Source: VAZQ01 sp963739385
Lineage (GTDB): Bacteria > Pseudomonadota > Alphaproteobacteria > Rhizobiales > Xanthobacteraceae
Length of the DNA: 64,000 bases
Assembly (NCBI GenBank): GCA_963739385.1
Contig: CAVUAI010000067.1
Span: forward strand, 1-64,000
Direction of reading: 5' to 3'
A program made the translations under genes and the position numbers. The notes under the pieces were generated by a model. It was not told the DNA's origin. It made no database searches and was given only the letters and a program-made list of their open reading frames with translations. Positions 62,389 to 64,000 of this stretch are shown here, in pieces. How positions within the stretch are numbered: the first letter of the stretch is position 1; each line of letters begins with the position of its first letter.

Positions 62389-63561
62389 ATGAGCTGCAGA
62401 CAATTCGCGATAGCGCTTGCCGCGGCCGGCATGGCCACGTTCGCGGCCGGCGGCGCTCCGGCGCAAGAGGTTGTCAAGATCGGCATGAGCTTTTCCATGA
62501 CCGGCGCGGGCTTTGCGGCCGCAGGTCGGCAAGCCGCCGCCGGCGCCAAGCTCTACGTCCAGCACCACGGCAATATGGTGGCGGGAAAGAAGATCGAAAT
62601 GATCCTGCGGGACGATGCCGGCGTCGCGGACAATGCCCGCCGCCTCGTCCAGGAGATGATCGTCAACGACAAGGTTCAGATCATTGGCGGCGGGATCACG
62701 CCGACCGCGCTTGCTTACGGCCAGCTCGCGACGCAGGCAAAGATCGCGACCGTGGTCATGATCTCGGGCGCCTCGGTGACGACGACCGCGTCCCCCTATT
62801 TCGTGCGCACCAGCTTTATTCTGGCGCAGTCGTCCTGGATCATGGGCGAATGGGCGGCCAAGAACGGCGCCAAACGCGTGGTGACGCTGGTCAACGAGTG
62901 GGCCCCCGGCACCGAAGCTGAAACCGCCTTCAAGCAGCGCTTCACCGAGCTCGGCGGTCAGATCGTCGAATCGATCCGCATTCCGCTCGCCAATCCCGAT
63001 TTTGCGCCGTTCCTCCAGCGCATCCGCGACATCAATCCGGATACCGCATTCATCTACTTTCCCGGCACGCAGGCCGGCATCTTCGCCAAGCAGTTCGCCG
63101 AGCGCGGCCTCGCGAGCTCCGGCATCAAGATCATCGGACCGGGCGACCTCACCGACGACGACGAGCTCAACAATATGGGCGATCAGATGCTCGGGTTGGT
63201 GACGGCGCACGACTATTCGGCCTCGCACAATTCGGCGCTCAACAAGAAATACGTCGAGGATTTCAAGAAGGCCAACAACTTCCGTCCGAACTTCGTGTCG
63301 GTCGGCGGCTATGACGGCATGCACCTGATCTATGAAGCCTTGAAGAAGACCGGCGGCAAGACCGATGGCGACAGCCTGCTGGCGGCGATGAAGGGCATGC
63401 GCTGGGAAAGCCCGCGCGGGATGATGTCGATCGATCCGGAGACGCGCGACATCGTGCAGCCGATCTACATCCGCAAGGTCGAGAAGATCAACGGCGAGCT
63501 GTGGAACACGGAATTCGCCAAGTTCGACGACGTCAAGGATCCGTTGAAGGTGAAGAAATAG
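62389..63561 (+). CDS. ABC transporter substrate-binding protein (LivK-like)
   Basis: The 390-residue protein has a signal peptide (AIALAAAGMATFAAGGAPAQ), then VVKIGMSFSMTGAGFAAAGR, KIEMILRDDAGVADNARRLV, VVMISGASVTTTASPYFVRT and GYDGMHLIYEALKKTGGKTD, a standard type-1 periplasmic-binding fold of the branched-chain amino acid (LivK) class. In alphaproteobacteria such proteins bind amino acids, aromatics or other acids. GGGAGG lies eight bases before the ATG. No transporter genes follow in the window. Confidence 0.9.
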   Translation: MSCRQFAIALAAAGMATFAAGGAPAQEVVKIGMSFSMTGAGFAAAGRQAAAGAKLYVQHHGNMVAGKKIEMILRDDAGVADNARRLVQEMIVNDKVQIIGGGITPTALAYGQLATQAKIATVVMISGASVTTTASPYFVRTSFILAQSSWIMGEWAAKNGAKRVVTLVNEWAPGTEAETAFKQRFTELGGQIVESIRIPLANPDFAPFLQRIRDINPDTAFIYFPGTQAGIFAKQFAERGLASSGIKIIGPGDLTDDDELNNMGDQMLGLVTAHDYSASHNSALNKKYVEDFKKANNFRPNFVSVGGYDGMHLIYEALKKTGGKTDGDSLLAAMKGMRWESPRGMMSIDPETRDIVQPIYIRKVEKINGELWNTEFAKFDDVKDPLKVKK

Positions 63562-63605
63562 CGCAGCATTTCCATTGACCGGGAAGCTGTTCGCCTGCCC
63601 GCTCG

Positions 63606-64000
63606 CTACACCGCGACGTTGTCGATCAGGCGTGTCCTGCCGATGCGCGCGGCCACGAGCAGCCGGATCGGGCCGTCTTCGACCGAAGTGACCGGCTGCA
63701 GGGACTCCGCGTGGCGGGCTTCCAGATAGTCGAGCACGAAGCCGACGTGCTCGATCGCGATACCGCCCTCGTCGAGCACGCGGGCGGGCAGTTCGCCGCT
63801 TGCGATCCTGGCGGCGCAATCCGCCAGAGTGCGATGCAAGGTGGGCGCTGCCGCCCGCTCGCTCGCGGAAAGATAGGCGTTGCGGGAGGACAAGGCGAGG
63901 CCGTCGGGTTCGCGCACGGTCGCAACCCCCTCGATCTTGACGGGAAGGTCGAGATCTTTCGCCAGGCGCGTAACGACCTTGAGCTGCTGGTAGTCCTTCT
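63606..64000 (-). CDS. panC: pantoate--beta-alanine ligase, C-terminal part (continues outside window)
   Basis: The frame enters from the right edge: DYQQLKVVTRLAKDLDLPVK, IEGVATVREPDGLALSSRNA with the conserved R-E-x-D-G-L-A-x-S-S-R-N motif of PanC, and the C-terminal domain ending RIGRTRLIDNVAV. PanC joins pantoate and beta-alanine with ATP to make pantothenate in the cytoplasm. The N-terminal half with the HIGH-like motif lies outside the window. Confidence 0.92.
   Translation of the reverse strand, partial: KDYQQLKVVTRLAKDLDLPVKIEGVATVREPDGLALSSRNAYLSASERAAAPTLHRTLADCAARIASGELPARVLDEGGIAIEHVGFVLDYLEARHAESLQPVTSVEDGPIRLLVAARIGRTRLIDNVAV

Overview
The window is high-GC DNA from an alphaproteobacterium of the order Hyphomicrobiales, most likely near Bradyrhizobium or Xanthobacteraceae. 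This is inferred from gene content: small proteins typical of that group (DUF6894-like, DUF1236-like, DUF1489-like, DUF3096-like, short MATDRECL-type proteins), orphan ABC substrate-binding proteins with the MRRREFITLLGG-type leader, a TorF-type porin, and autotransporter and MgtE genes of the expected type. No rRNA, tRNA or CRISPR array was recognised.

Layout. 1-2.4 kb: decayed and very small genes (a frameshifted HicB-like antitoxin, a frameshifted conserved gene, tiny membrane proteins, a diverged direct repeat). 2.4-9.1 kb: a same-strand catabolic cluster, read right to left: LysR regulator, SDR dehydrogenase, two-subunit transketolase, then a complete TRAP transporter (DctP, DctQ, DctM). 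9.1-34 kb: an accessory zone with two IS3-family insertions, an IS256-type transposase relic, broken genes, orphan ABC binding proteins, a molybdenum hydroxylase whose iron-sulfur partner was cut by an IS, and a response regulator facing a hybrid histidine kinase that carries an in-frame ochre codon. It also holds three scattered paralogues of one small protein family. The most unusual locus is at 28.87-30.73 kb: a gene encoding ten near-identical 32-residue repeats with one cysteine each, followed by a 266-residue protein of unknown function. 34.4-43.5 kb: a TorF-type porin, three consecutive polysaccharide deacetylases and a large frameshifted autotransporter, all on the minus strand. 43.9-64 kb: more ordinary chromosome with GNAT, MgtE, a frameshifted FTR1 iron permease with its cupredoxin partner, a run of aldo/keto reductase, LprI-like, aldo/keto reductase and amidase genes, QueC with a VUT-family transporter, RraA-like, YdcF, GST, a NEW3-domain/ABC ATPase/ABC permease operon, small envelope proteins, a LivK-type binding protein and the end of panC.

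How the genes fit together. The TRAP transporter should import an organic acid or sugar-acid-like compound that the SDR oxidises or reduces and the split transketolase cleaves; LysR probably controls the set. QueC and the VUT protein point to queuosine-precursor synthesis and uptake. The three deacetylases, porin, autotransporter and amidase form an envelope-directed stretch. Single-base frameshifts recur in genes whose two halves both look conserved (HicB, FTR1, cupredoxin, autotransporter, a secreted protein). That could be real decay or uncorrected indels in the assembly; the raw reads are needed to tell.
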